A stretch of DNA of 64,000 bases, taken from the NCBI GenBank assembly GCA_964609965.1, contig CAZSTS010000002.1:212826-276825 (forward strand), written 5' to 3'. The stretch is from JAHJDR01 sp964609965 (lineage in GTDB: Bacteria; UBA10199; JADGCS01). Within the stretch, counting starts at the first letter, position 1. Every line of letters begins with the position of its first letter. The notes beneath the pieces were generated by a model that was not told the DNA's origin, ran no database searches, and saw only the letters and a list, made by a program, of their open reading frames with translations. Shown piece after piece: positions 8,196 through 17,313 of the stretch. The translations under genes and the position numbers were made by a program.

Positions 8196-9671
8196 TCATT
8201 TATTTTCGCAATAGCCCAGAAAAACACTAGTATTTTCAGCCGCTTGGTATCCGCTTGCGACAGCATGTTCCATGCCTACGCCTGTGAGATAGTTTCCTGC
8301 TAAAAAGAGACCAGGTTCTTGGTTGGTGAGGTTGATAAGTTCTTTGATCAGGTCTGGGTGCTCAGGTGTGAGTTGTGGAATGGCGTGTTCATAGCGCAGA
8401 ATTTTTAAAGCCTTAAGTTCAGGTAAGTCTTTGTTGAATATCGATGCATGATCTTTTTTGAGCAGGCTGACAAGATCAGCATCTTCTAAATTTGCGGCTT
8501 GGGGATCTTGTGTGCCACCATAAAAAGAAGCGAGCAAACAGTTCTTGTCTGGAGCCCTGTTCGAAAAAAGATAAGAAGGGAACAAGGTTCCAAGAACACG
8601 CTCTGCGTAAAGACGAGGCATCAAAAAACCAAAACCAGGAGGGATGTCGTAAGTTTTTGGAACAGTCCAATGGATGAGTGCCACAGGAGCCATGGGAATT
8701 TTTACTAAGAGGTCTTTTGCTTGAGGAATTTGATCTTCCAAAATCTTGCTTGTTTCTTGAGGTTGAGTAGCAATGATAATCGATTTTGCTGAATGTGTTT
8801 CGTTATTAACTCTTATAATATAATGCGAATTATCCTTAGTGAGCGTGTCTATCTTAGCATTTGTAATAATATGGTCTTTTAGCCGCTCTCCTAGGGTTTC
8901 TGTAAGCTGTCCCAGGCCTTGTTTAAAGCTGTAAAGGCCTTTCCTCATAACTAAGCCTTCTTTTTTCAGTCGCTTCTTCTTGGCTCGCATGAATTTAAAA
9001 GCGCCCACGATCATTGATCCATGGTCTTTTTCAAATTGCCAAAACTTAGGAAAAGCAGCTTTAGCGCCTAGTTTTTTTACATCACCTGCATAAATCCCAG
9101 AAATAAAGGGGGACATAATGTATGTGGCAGCTTCTTTGCCAAAGCGTCTGCAAAAATATTCCCAAGCAGTGTCACTTTCTTTGGCTCCATTGGGAATAAA
9201 AGGCTCGAGCATTAATCTCAATTTTGCTTTTAAGCTCAAAAGCCTTGTTTTGAGAAAAGAAAGTGGGCCAAGAGGCAAGGGAAGGAGTTCTTTGTTCTTA
9301 TATATATAGCGATTGTGTGAAATCGTGTTTGCGCTTACAGCCTGATCTTCAAAATCAAGCTCCTCGATGAGTTTCCAAATTGATTCTGATGATCCCATGA
9401 ATGAATGAGGACCTGTTTCAAGAATAAAATCATTTTCACGAAGACTTTTTATATTGCCGCCCACTTTATCTTGTTTTTCACAGACAAGGACATTGAATCC
9501 TTTTTTGTATAAGTTATAGGCAGCAGTGAGGCCCGAAATTCCTCCACCAATGATGATAGTATCATGTGTATGAAAGGGAGGTTGGGAAATAGGGGATTGA
9601 TTGATTATATCTTGTGTCACGAGGTTACGGTTAGCCTTGCTAAGGCTTAATCTCAAGTTGTAAATTAACAT
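8196..9671 (-). CDS. hemG: Protoporphyrinogen oxidase (FAD-dependent, HemY/HemG type)
   Basis: The enzyme oxidises protoporphyrinogen IX to protoporphyrin IX with O2 as acceptor, the penultimate step of heme synthesis. The FAD dinucleotide fold is IIIGGGISGLTAAYNLYKKGFNVLVCEKQDKVGG near residues 40-73. The C-terminus GLFLAGNYLTGVGMEHAVASGYQAA is the second FAD signature. The first ~20 residues are translated from a repeat-like stretch (GGTTACGGTTAGCC with an AGCCTTGCTAAGGCT dyad at 9628-9660). The true start may therefore be the in-frame GTG at 9620, 18 codons in. An oxygen-dependent enzyme agrees with cydB and complex I in indicating some aerobic capacity. Confidence 0.93.
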   Translation of the reverse strand: MLIYNLRLSLSKANRNLVTQDIINQSPISQPPFHTHDTIIIGGGISGLTAAYNLYKKGFNVLVCEKQDKVGGNIKSLRENDFILETGPHSFMGSSESIWKLIEELDFEDQAVSANTISHNRYIYKNKELLPLPLGPLSFLKTRLLSLKAKLRLMLEPFIPNGAKESDTAWEYFCRRFGKEAATYIMSPFISGIYAGDVKKLGAKAAFPKFWQFEKDHGSMIVGAFKFMRAKKKRLKKEGLVMRKGLYSFKQGLGQLTETLGERLKDHIITNAKIDTLTKDNSHYIIRVNNETHSAKSIIIATQPQETSKILEDQIPQAKDLLVKIPMAPVALIHWTVPKTYDIPPGFGFLMPRLYAERVLGTLFPSYLFSNRAPDKNCLLASFYGGTQDPQAANLEDADLVSLLKKDHASIFNKDLPELKALKILRYEHAIPQLTPEHPDLIKELINLTNQEPGLFLAGNYLTGVGMEHAVASGYQAAENTSVFLGYCENK

Positions 9672-9738
9672 CTTGGAAAATTACCCAATTATCAGTAAAG
9701 ACTAACTCCAAAACCCTATACTCAAGATACGAGGAATT

Positions 9739-11412
9739 ATGTGGAACAAGTTTTGTAAAGATAAAACAGTAAAATTTATGAGTTCGCTAAAATTGGCAGT
9801 TTTTTTACTTGTCGTTTTTGTGCTGCTTTCAATTTGGGGGACGATAGTTGAGAGCATGTACGGGGCGTCTTATGCCAAGTGGCAAGTGTACTTATCCCCT
9901 TTGTTTATATTGACTGAAGTGCTACTGTTTATAAATATTCTTTTTGCGACCTTAGTTAGGCTTCCCTTTAAAAAAGCACGTTTTGGATTTTATATGATTC
10001 ATCTTGGTTTGATGAGCATTCTTGTTGGTGCTGCCATTACAGCTTTTTTTGGCATTGATGGTTCTATTACGCTCCTTCCAGGAAAAAAAACAAATGCTAT
10101 CAGCATTAATGAGCCTGTGCTTGTGGTTCATTATTGGCCCAAGAATGAGACAAAACACCCACAGATGGCGAATGTTTCACTCCCCAAGGTGGTTCGTGAA
10201 TACAAAAAACCAAGCAAAACATTTTTTAGTTTTGCTGAATATAACCTTTCTCTTGATCGATATATTCCTTTTGCAAAAAGCAATACAATTTGGCAGCCAG
10301 TAAAAGATCCAAAGCAAAAAACTGTTTCAATGATGATGGAGATTAAAGGGCATGGCTTTCAACGCATGTTTGAGCTTTCTAATCTATCGTATGAAGAAAC
10401 CGAAAAGCATCTTGGTCCGCTTTTCTTTCAAATGGCGCCTCAATTGAATCAAGAATGTCTTAAAAAATATATTACAGATAAAAAAATCAAATACCTTATC
10501 GAGACTGACAACAAATGCATTCCTCTTTCTCAATTAACAACAAAAGGAGAATCTTTTGAGGGCCTTATAGTTAAGAGCCTCCAACAAAAGCCGATTGTAA
10601 AAGCCTCAATTGTTTTAAAGAATAGTAAGGAATATGTTTTTTACCCAAGCAAAGCTGTGTATCCAGTTGTGGGAGGGGAGCTTGGTTTAGATTTACAAGC
10701 GCCAATTGCTTTTGTTGAATTAAACCGATTTAGAGAGCGTCCTTCAGTACTATTTTTAAAAGATGATTCCTTGGCCATTGGTAAACACGAGAAATGGAGT
10801 TTTCATGACATTCAAATTCACAAAGCCCAGCCTTTGCCGTGGATGAATATTAATATCGTTGTAAATCGGATAATCAAAAACAAGATTCGTGATACAGAAT
10901 GGTCTTTTGATTTACCAAGAGATGATGCAAAAACACATTACGCGGCCAAAGTTACTGTTCGATCTAAAAAGGACGGCAAAGAAGTACTCACCGCATGGGT
11001 TGATAGCACAAAGGTAAACACTCTTATGTTATCTGAACAATCTTATTTACATATGAAGATTGCGCATAGACAGCATACATTGCCTTATCAGCTTGAACTC
11101 GACCGTTTTAAAATGGACACAAATCCTGGCACTATGCAAGCAGCTAGTTATGAGAGTTTTGTGAAAGTGTATGATGCCCAAGGCATTCAAAATGAACACG
11201 TCTATATGAACAATCCCCTTAAAAAAGGAAAGTTCACATTTTATCAGTCATCCTATTTTTCATTGAATAATAAAAAAGAGTACGCTTCTGTTTTGTCTGT
11301 AAACTATGATCCGGGGCGGTGGTTAAAGTATCTCGGTTCTTTGTTTCTGGTTCTAGGAAGTATTTTGCATTATTTGAAAAGAAAAAAAGTATCCAAACCT
11401 ATGGAGAAATAA
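9739..11412 (+). CDS. resB: Cytochrome c biogenesis protein ResB (Ccs1)
   Basis: This is one half of the System II heme-delivery and ligation machine. Its 557 residues begin MWNKFCKDKTVKFMSSLKLAVFL with transmembrane helices near residues 15-35, 55-72 and 80-105 and a final helix near 530-548 (LGSLFLVLGSILHYL). A large periplasmic domain lies between, as in ResB. The motif SIWGTIVES and the C-terminal YDPGRWLKYLGSLFLVLGS are family hallmarks. It is directly upstream of ccsA with the GIY-YIG remnant between them. Confidence 0.93.
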   Translation: MWNKFCKDKTVKFMSSLKLAVFLLVVFVLLSIWGTIVESMYGASYAKWQVYLSPLFILTEVLLFINILFATLVRLPFKKARFGFYMIHLGLMSILVGAAITAFFGIDGSITLLPGKKTNAISINEPVLVVHYWPKNETKHPQMANVSLPKVVREYKKPSKTFFSFAEYNLSLDRYIPFAKSNTIWQPVKDPKQKTVSMMMEIKGHGFQRMFELSNLSYEETEKHLGPLFFQMAPQLNQECLKKYITDKKIKYLIETDNKCIPLSQLTTKGESFEGLIVKSLQQKPIVKASIVLKNSKEYVFYPSKAVYPVVGGELGLDLQAPIAFVELNRFRERPSVLFLKDDSLAIGKHEKWSFHDIQIHKAQPLPWMNINIVVNRIIKNKIRDTEWSFDLPRDDAKTHYAAKVTVRSKKDGKEVLTAWVDSTKVNTLMLSEQSYLHMKIAHRQHTLPYQLELDRFKMDTNPGTMQAASYESFVKVYDAQGIQNEHVYMNNPLKKGKFTFYQSSYFSLNNKKEYASVLSVNYDPGRWLKYLGSLFLVLGSILHYLKRKKVSKPMEK

Positions 11413-11414
11413 TT

Positions 11415-11570
11415 ATGAATCCCGTTAGACCTTGGTGCAATACATATGTTTTACTTAGTGAAAAGACAGGTAAATTTTATACAGGAGCTACATCTAATTT
11501 TAAAAATAGGATTGAGAAACATGAAAAGGGCTTGGTTGCTTCAACGAGGCCTAGAAGGAGGTTTAACGGG
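11415..11570 (+). pseudogene. GIY-YIG endonuclease remnant (N-terminal ~52 codons)
   Basis: An ATG 2 nt after resB opens a frame with NTYVLLSEKTGKFYTGATSN, then KNRIEKHEKGLVASTRPRRR. This is the start of a small UvrC/URI-type GIY-YIG domain (YVL..GxxYtG..n..kRi..Hn.G....T). The rest of the domain, including the catalytic Glu region, is missing. The frame instead runs without a stop into ccsA. The AGGAGG formed by its Arg codons (11556-11561) is well placed as the ribosome-binding site of ccsA. It is either a decayed gene whose end became the ccsA leader or, less likely, a genuine fused N-terminus. Confidence 0.7.
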
Positions 11571-13148
11571 ATGAAAAAGTTTTTTGTTTTAATCGTTTTA
11601 GTGATTGGTTTGTTTTCAAGTGGTTTTATTTATGCAGATATGTCTTGTTCAAATGAAATTGGAAAACTTCCCATATTGAGTCATGGTCGCGTTAAGCCCC
11701 TGAGTGTTCATGCTAAAGAAACGTTAAAATTTATTACAGGCAAATCAAATCCAGGAAAAACAACATCCATTCAAACGTATTGTGATTTGAGTGTTGCCGA
11801 AATTATTAAAAAAGAAAAAGCGCATGATTTGCTTGGCATAAAAGTCTCTCATGTAGGTGCAAAAAGGTTTTTTGAACTATCAGACAGCGCAAAATCTGTG
11901 GCTCCTTCAAAGGTTCTTGAAAGCAGGGCTTCTCTTGAAAGGTATATTTATAATTTAGAAAATACGAGCAAAGACAAAGCTCTTATTAATGATCTCAAAG
12001 CCATTATTCAGCGTACACGAGCTTATTATGAATTGGTTCGTGGATTAGATTGGAAAATTCCAATTCCTTCAAAACAATACGAGGATTCAGCTAAACTAGG
12101 TAAATACGAATGGACACCCTTATTGTCTTTTGTTTTGTCATATAAGCTCAATAAAAAGTCAAAAACCGACATTATTCAAGCTGCTCAAAAAGCAGGAAAT
12201 GGTTATACCCAAACTGATGATCATCATTTAACAGAGTGGAAATATGATCACCTAAAGCTTTTTCATTGGGCTATTCTTGTTAGTTTATTATCCTTGATTC
12301 TCGCCTTTGTTTTGAAAAAGACTTTTCATCCTCTGACTATGATTTCAGTATGCTTAGTGCTTGCAATGGAAGTTGCCGCATCTATTTTTCGCGTTGTTAT
12401 TTCAGGGCGGGCGCCTATTTCTAATATGTTTGAAACTGTGATGTGGGTAGGTATTGGGGCTCTAATTTTTGCACTGATTCTTAGTGTTCTTAGGAAAGAA
12501 AAGTTGTTTCTTATTTTTGGTCTTATCATCAATATTATCTGTTTGTTTATGATGACGTTTGCTACAGGCATGCTAGACTCAAGCATCAGGCCATTAGCAC
12601 CGGTTTTAAGAGATAACTTTTGGCTGGCTACGCATGTCACATCTATCACAGTTAGTTATGCTGCCTTAGCTATGAGTTGGCTAATAGCAAACTACTATTT
12701 GATCAAAGTAGTGATAAGAGGTGTTGAGAAGGAAGAAATCGTTAAACTAAATAAATTAACCTATGATTGTCTGAAAATCGGTGTTGTTCTCCTCGCTGCT
12801 GGGATTATCCTTGGTGGAATCTGGGCAGATTACAGTTGGGGACGTTTTTGGGGTTGGGATCCCAAGGAAACATGGTCTCTCATAGCTCTTTTGGCATATA
12901 TTACTGTTATTCATGGGCGTTATGCAGGTTGGATTTCTCAAAAATCCTTTATGCCTTTTGTAGGGCTTGCCTTTAACACGATTCTGATGGCGTGGTTTGG
13001 TGTAAATTATATTTTGGCCACAGGATTACATAGTTATGGCTTTAGCTCTGGCGGGGCAGCCTTTCTTGGAGGCGTTGTTCTGGCTCAGGCCATCATATTC
13101 TTGCTCTATTTTCTTTCTAAAATAAAACAGGGCAAAGACTGTAAATAA
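11571..13148 (+). CDS. ccsA: Cytochrome c biogenesis protein CcsA/ResC
   Basis: This is the heme-handling partner of ResB. I chose the ATG at 11571 because AGGAGG lies 9 nt upstream and the product then starts with a normal signal helix (MKKFFVLIVLVIGLFSSGFIYA), although the frame is open further upstream through the GIY-YIG remnant. Residues 25-215 form a periplasmic region. About eight transmembrane helices follow, carrying the tryptophan-rich heme motif WGRFWGWDPKETWS and conserved histidines in HGRYAGW and ATHVTSI. The product is 525 aa, longer than minimal CcsA because of the N-terminal periplasmic domain common in deltaproteobacteria-like versions. Confidence 0.93.
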   Translation: MKKFFVLIVLVIGLFSSGFIYADMSCSNEIGKLPILSHGRVKPLSVHAKETLKFITGKSNPGKTTSIQTYCDLSVAEIIKKEKAHDLLGIKVSHVGAKRFFELSDSAKSVAPSKVLESRASLERYIYNLENTSKDKALINDLKAIIQRTRAYYELVRGLDWKIPIPSKQYEDSAKLGKYEWTPLLSFVLSYKLNKKSKTDIIQAAQKAGNGYTQTDDHHLTEWKYDHLKLFHWAILVSLLSLILAFVLKKTFHPLTMISVCLVLAMEVAASIFRVVISGRAPISNMFETVMWVGIGALIFALILSVLRKEKLFLIFGLIINIICLFMMTFATGMLDSSIRPLAPVLRDNFWLATHVTSITVSYAALAMSWLIANYYLIKVVIRGVEKEEIVKLNKLTYDCLKIGVVLLAAGIILGGIWADYSWGRFWGWDPKETWSLIALLAYITVIHGRYAGWISQKSFMPFVGLAFNTILMAWFGVNYILATGLHSYGFSSGGAAFLGGVVLAQAIIFLLYFLSKIKQGKDCK

Positions 13149-13247
13149 GTAATAAATAACGAGAATAACAAATATATTTTTTTATTGTGGCGTGAAGTAA
13201 CCTTTGTTAATACCCCATCGACAGAAATCGCTGTTTTTGAGGAAAAA

Positions 13248-13646
13248 ATGCTTTTTAATTATTCAAATGTGTTCATTTTAGCCCTTGTTGGAATAGGTTT
13301 TATTTTTGTTTCGCTTCTTATTGGCTCTTTTCTAAGACCTTCTAATCCCACAAAAGAAAAACGCACAACGTATGAATGTGGTGAGCCTCCTGTTGGCACT
13401 GCGTGGGTTAATTTTAATATCCGATTTTATATTATTGCCCTTGTGTTTGTGATTTTTGATGTTGAAATGGCTTTCATGTTTCCCGTGGTTAAGGTTTTTA
13501 AAGATTGGGTAGATGTTGGGCATGGCATGATTGCCTTGGTTGAGGTTTTTGCCTTTATCCTTATTTTATTAGCAGGTTTTGCATACGTTTGGAAGAAGGG
13601 TGATTTAAACTGGGTAAAGAGAGTGGAGGAGCCGAATAACAAGTAA
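13248..13646 (+). CDS. nuoA: NADH-quinone oxidoreductase subunit A
   Basis: A small membrane subunit of complex I. The ATG at 13248 is preferred over the upstream GTG-type start because GAGG precedes it by 5-8 nt and the 132-residue product then matches NuoA. Features are three transmembrane helices, the loop TYECGEPPVGTAWVNFNIRFY, and FVIFDVEMAFMFP with its conserved acidic residues. The last codons (AAC AAG TAA) lie within the left arm of a fold-back repeat that fills the gap to nuoB. Confidence 0.95.
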   Translation: MLFNYSNVFILALVGIGFIFVSLLIGSFLRPSNPTKEKRTTYECGEPPVGTAWVNFNIRFYIIALVFVIFDVEMAFMFPVVKVFKDWVDVGHGMIALVEVFAFILILLAGFAYVWKKGDLNWVKRVEEPNNK

Positions 13647-13763
13647 GGCCTTTTCGGGACCGCATGATTTTGATCATACAAAATCACGCTAACAAAAGAA
13701 TAATGACTCATATTTTAATAAGACATTATTCATTTGTAGTCCCTACAAGACCTCACTTGTTAT
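13636..13763. repeat. Fold-back (imperfect palindromic) element between nuoA and nuoB
   Basis: The outer arms, about 26 nt, are inverted copies (ATAACAAGTAAGGCCTTTTC against ATAACAAGTGAGGTCTTGTA, reading the right arm on the other strand). Inside are GATTTTG-N6-CAAAATC and GAATAATG...CATTATTC dyads. Size (128 bp) and architecture resemble the three elements at 30504, 35911 and 36142, though the sequence differs. It overlaps the nuoA stop codon. Confidence 0.75.
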
Positions 13764-13796
13764 ACGTCTTAATGAAAAAAGAGATAGATAATTTAA

Positions 13797-14282
13797 ATGA
13801 GAACACTCAAAAACAATTTACCAGAATTTGTTATCACGACTAAGATCGATGACCTTATCAATTGGGGTCGGAAGTCATCTGTGTGGTATCTTTTATTTGG
13901 ATTAGCGTGTTGCGGCATTGAGCTTATGCAAACAGGGGGGCCACGTGCTGATCTTGACCGTTTTGGTTCGGTTTTTCGCGCAACACCCAGACAATCTGAT
14001 CTCATGATTGTGGCAGGGACATTGTCTTATAAAATGGCAAAGCGAACCAAGCTTCTTTATGATCAAATGCCTGATCCCAAATACGTAATTTCGATGGGCA
14101 GCTGTGCCAATTGTGGTGGTTTATTTCAGCACAGTTATTCTGTTGTTAAAGGTGTCGATAAAATCATTCCTGTTGATGTGTATGTTCCCGGCTGTCCTCC
14201 TAGACCAGAGGCTCTTACAGAGGGATTATTAAAAATTCAGGAAAAGATGATGAAGGAAAGGTTTTTAGTAAAAAACAAATAA
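13797..14282 (+). CDS. nuoB: NADH-quinone oxidoreductase subunit B
   Basis: This subunit carries the N2 [4Fe-4S] cluster that reduces quinone. All four ligands are visible: the tandem Cys pair in LFGLACCGIELM, SMGSCANCGG, and VPGCPPRPEALTEGL. Length 161 is usual. Ordered after nuoA, separated by the fold-back element, and followed after a 70-bp spacer with hairpin repeats by nuoC. Confidence 0.97.
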   Translation: MRTLKNNLPEFVITTKIDDLINWGRKSSVWYLLFGLACCGIELMQTGGPRADLDRFGSVFRATPRQSDLMIVAGTLSYKMAKRTKLLYDQMPDPKYVISMGSCANCGGLFQHSYSVVKGVDKIIPVDVYVPGCPPRPEALTEGLLKIQEKMMKERFLVKNK

Positions 14283-14296
14283 GAGATATTCAAAAT

Positions 14297-14343
14297 TAAC
14301 CCTGAAAGGGTTTAATAATGTAGCCCAGGGAGAATCCCTGGGA
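14297..14343. repeat. Double hairpin repeat between nuoB and nuoC
   Basis: ACCCTGAAAGGGT is followed by CCCAGGG-AGAAT-CCCTGGG. The second hairpin resembles CCTGGGATT-TT-AATCCCAGG in the atpC-atpD spacer at 43972-44048, so both belong to a dispersed palindrome family. Confidence 0.65.
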
Positions 14344-14352
14344 ACCAAAATA

Positions 14353-14865
14353 ATGAATAAAACAGAACAAGAAATAGCCTCATATATCAAAGAAAAATTT
14401 CCTAAGTACTCTCTAGAATGGGTGGAGCCAGAGAACGGGAGCCCTTATCTTTTTGTCCCTGGCGATAGTATTGATGAAATCGTAAAGCACCTTAAAGAGA
14501 CGTGGGAATTTAATTTTGAATCTCTTGTTAACTTGAGCGCTTTTGATGCTACAGAGCATATTGAGCTGACTTATCATATTTATTCTTACAGACATCGACA
14601 TAGATTTACTCTCAAAATCAAAGCCCCTAGATTAAATGGTGAGGTGAATTCAATCGCTTCGGTTTATGGAACAGCCAACTTTCAGGAGCGAGAGGTTTTT
14701 GATCTTTTAGGAGTTAAATTTAAGGGACATCCCAGTCTTACAAGAATTATGATGCCTGATGATTGGGAAGGACACCCTTTGTTAAAGGATTATCAAGAAA
14801 AAGAAGAGTATGAAGGAATAGGCACAACGAGAGAGCCTTTATTAGCTACTCGCGGCTTGTTCTAA
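14353..14865 (+). CDS. nuoC: NADH-quinone oxidoreductase subunit C
   Basis: The 170-residue peripheral-arm subunit contains the 30-kDa signature region (SVYGTANFQEREVFDLLGVKFKGH followed by RIMMPDDWEGHPLLKDY). It is separate from NuoD, not fused. The nuoD start follows after 4 bp, so the pair is probably translationally coupled. Confidence 0.95.
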   Translation: MNKTEQEIASYIKEKFPKYSLEWVEPENGSPYLFVPGDSIDEIVKHLKETWEFNFESLVNLSAFDATEHIELTYHIYSYRHRHRFTLKIKAPRLNGEVNSIASVYGTANFQEREVFDLLGVKFKGHPSLTRIMMPDDWEGHPLLKDYQEKEEYEGIGTTREPLLATRGLF

Positions 14866-14869
14866 TATT

Positions 14870-16027
14870 ATGACAGAAGAAAACAACATAGAAACGCAAG
14901 ACAGAGTTTTCAAAACCGAAGAAATGGTCATCAACATGGGGCCTCAACATCCCTCTACGCATGGGGTTCTTCGTTTTGTTGTGACCACTGATGGTGAGGT
15001 TTTGCACAAAGTTGTTCCCGACATCGGTTACTTGCATAGAGGCATCGAAAAAATTGCAGAGAAGGTTGGTTACTCAGGTTTCATGCCTTATACAGATCGA
15101 ATTGATTATGTGGCGGCCATGACAGCTAATCAAGGTTATGCTATGGCTGTTGAGAAGCTTGCTGGGATCGAAGTGCCAAAGCGAGCCGAATATCTTCGTA
15201 TAGTAGCGAGTGAATTGAATCGTATTTCTTCTCATTTAGTCGCTGTAGGGTCACTTGGTCTCGATATGGGCGCTTCTACACCTTTTGTTCATGCCTTGCG
15301 TGAACGAGAAACCATTAATGATCTTTTAGAAAGTCTTTGTGGCGCCAGGCTGACTTATAATTATGTTCGTATTGGAGGCGTTTCTTTTGATTTGCCTGAG
15401 GGTTTTATTGAAAAAGCAACTAACTTCTTAAAACACGTTGAACCTATTATTGATGAGTACAATCGCTTGCTAACAGATAATAAAATTTATCGAGAGAGAT
15501 TAGGTGGGGTGGCTGTTATTAGCAAAGAAGATGCCATTAATTATGGCCTCGTAGGACCTAACCTGCGTGGCAGCGGTCTTCGTTTTGATGTCAGAAAAGA
15601 CCTCCCTTATTCAGTTTATCCCGAGTTAGACTTTTCTGTTCCTGTTGGAAGAGGTGAAGCTGGAAAAATAGGTGATTGTTTTGATCGTTACTACGTTCGT
15701 ATCGAAGAAATGAAAGAGTCTATTAGAATTTTACGTCAGTGTTTGAGAAAACTCACCGGGTTTCCCACTGGAGAAATCATGGGAGAAGTTCCCAGGATAA
15801 TTAAGCCACCCAAAGGAGAGGTTCTGACTCGAATTGAATCAGCGCGTGGTGATATGGCTTATTGGTTGGTGAGTGATGGTACGAAAATGCCTTATAGATT
15901 GCATTGCCGTACGGGTTCTTTTACTGCCATGGGAATTATCGAACACTTAAGTTCAGGGCTCATGCTTTCTGATTTAGTGGCCTTGATTGGGAGTTTAGAT
16001 ATTGTGGCACCAGAGGTAGATAGATAA
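14870..16027 (+). CDS. nuoD: NADH-quinone oxidoreductase subunit D
   Basis: The 49-kDa subunit forms the quinone site with NuoB. Typical segments are INMGPQHPSTHGVLR, PDIGYLHRGIEKIAE, VASELNRISSHL and the C-terminal ...DIVAPEVDR. Length 385 is normal. The stop codon is followed within 3 bp by a heptamer array and then directly by nuoH. nuoE, nuoF and nuoG, which sit between D and H in the 14-gene operon, are absent. Confidence 0.97.
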   Translation: MTEENNIETQDRVFKTEEMVINMGPQHPSTHGVLRFVVTTDGEVLHKVVPDIGYLHRGIEKIAEKVGYSGFMPYTDRIDYVAAMTANQGYAMAVEKLAGIEVPKRAEYLRIVASELNRISSHLVAVGSLGLDMGASTPFVHALRERETINDLLESLCGARLTYNYVRIGGVSFDLPEGFIEKATNFLKHVEPIIDEYNRLLTDNKIYRERLGGVAVISKEDAINYGLVGPNLRGSGLRFDVRKDLPYSVYPELDFSVPVGRGEAGKIGDCFDRYYVRIEEMKESIRILRQCLRKLTGFPTGEIMGEVPRIIKPPKGEVLTRIESARGDMAYWLVSDGTKMPYRLHCRTGSFTAMGIIEHLSSGLMLSDLVALIGSLDIVAPEVDR

Positions 16028-16030
16028 GGA

Positions 16031-16058
16031 AACGATAGGCGATAAACGATAATCGATA
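16031..16058. repeat. Heptamer array (NNCGATA type) between nuoD and nuoH
   Basis: Four contiguous 7-bp units: AACGATA, GGCGATA, AACGATA, ATCGATA. Starts 3 bp after the nuoD stop codon. Confidence 0.8.
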
Positions 16059-16069
16059 GTTTGTTAAAT

Positions 16070-17299
16070 ATGAATAGTTTTATAAACAACATAGTTCTTC
16101 AATCTGATTTCTTACAGTCAATGCCGTATTGGCTTGTGTCGATTTGTTTCCAATTGGTTTTTATTTTAATGGTTTTTATTTTTGTAGCTGTTTTTGCTAT
16201 GCTAGCTGGTTATGCCGAAAGACGTGTGGCAGGAAGAATGCAATCTCGAATTGGTCCTAATCGTGTTGGCCCACAAGGCATTTTGCAGTCAGTGGCTGAT
16301 GGTATAAAGGTGTTTTTTAAAGAAGATGTTATTCCTACTGCTGCTGATCCTATCTTATTTAGACTAGCTCCTTACCTTGTCTTTTTAGGAATGTTTCTGG
16401 GTTTTGCTGTTATGCCTTTTTCGTCACAGTGGGTTATTTCCGATTTAAAGTTGGGCATTTTTTATCTTTTAGCTGTCGAAGCCCTTGTTGTTGTAGGGAT
16501 TGTAATGAGTGGTTGGTCTTCAAATAACAAATGGTCTCTTTTGGGTGGCATGCGAAGTGCAGCACAAATAGTCAGCTACGAAGTGCCTGTGAGCCTTACC
16601 ATTCTCATGGTGGTTCTCTGGTGCGGGTCAATGGATATTCAAGAAATTATTTTAAGACAAGGTGCTGCTCCTTGGGAATGGCATGTTTTTCAAACTCCAT
16701 TTATGTTTGTAGCCTTTTTTATTCTGTTTATGGGGTCTTTGGCAGAAGGCAACCGCATGCCCTTTGATATGCCCGAAGCTGAGTCAGAGCTTGTGAGCGG
16801 TTATAATACTGAGTACTCTGGTTTTAGATTTGTTCTTTTCTTTTTTGCTGAATTTGCCAATCTTTACTTGATCGGAGCTCTTGCCACGATTCTTTTCCTC
16901 GGTGGTTGGCAAGCAGGGCCTTTACCAGGATTTTTTGTTTCATTATTTGGGGCCGAAAACTCATGGTTTGGTTCATTGCTGACAAATGGTATTGAGCTAA
17001 TAGTCTTTCAGATAAAAACTTTAGCGCTTGTATTCATTGTTATTCAATTGCGGTGGACATTACCTCGTGTTCGTGTGGATCAACTCATGGTTCTGTGTTG
17101 GAAATACCTCGTGCCCATTGCTTTTGTTAATCTTCTGGCCATGAGCCTTTGGTTGGTTATTATTCCTGCTTCATGGACAAAGGTTTCTGCCATCATCATG
17201 ACGTTCGTAGGTGTTTTATTATTAGTGAGCTTTTTTAGACGAGTGGTTTGGCACTTAAGATATACAAAATCTAAGATAAGATTAAGTCCATTTGCGTAG
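16070..17299 (+). CDS. nuoH: NADH-quinone oxidoreductase subunit H
   Basis: The membrane subunit at the interface with the peripheral arm, forming part of the quinone chamber. About eight to nine transmembrane helices and the signatures AGYAERRVAGRMQSRIGPNR and MPFDMPEAESELVSGYNTEYSG are present. I chose ATG 16070 over the TTG at 16061. The 409-residue length is at the long end for NuoH, with an extra basic C-terminal tail (RRVVWHLRYTKSKIRL). nuoI follows directly. Confidence 0.95.
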   Translation: MNSFINNIVLQSDFLQSMPYWLVSICFQLVFILMVFIFVAVFAMLAGYAERRVAGRMQSRIGPNRVGPQGILQSVADGIKVFFKEDVIPTAADPILFRLAPYLVFLGMFLGFAVMPFSSQWVISDLKLGIFYLLAVEALVVVGIVMSGWSSNNKWSLLGGMRSAAQIVSYEVPVSLTILMVVLWCGSMDIQEIILRQGAAPWEWHVFQTPFMFVAFFILFMGSLAEGNRMPFDMPEAESELVSGYNTEYSGFRFVLFFFAEFANLYLIGALATILFLGGWQAGPLPGFFVSLFGAENSWFGSLLTNGIELIVFQIKTLALVFIVIQLRWTLPRVRVDQLMVLCWKYLVPIAFVNLLAMSLWLVIIPASWTKVSAIIMTFVGVLLLVSFFRRVVWHLRYTKSKIRLSPFA

Positions 17300-17313
17300 T
17301 ATTGAGATTTATA

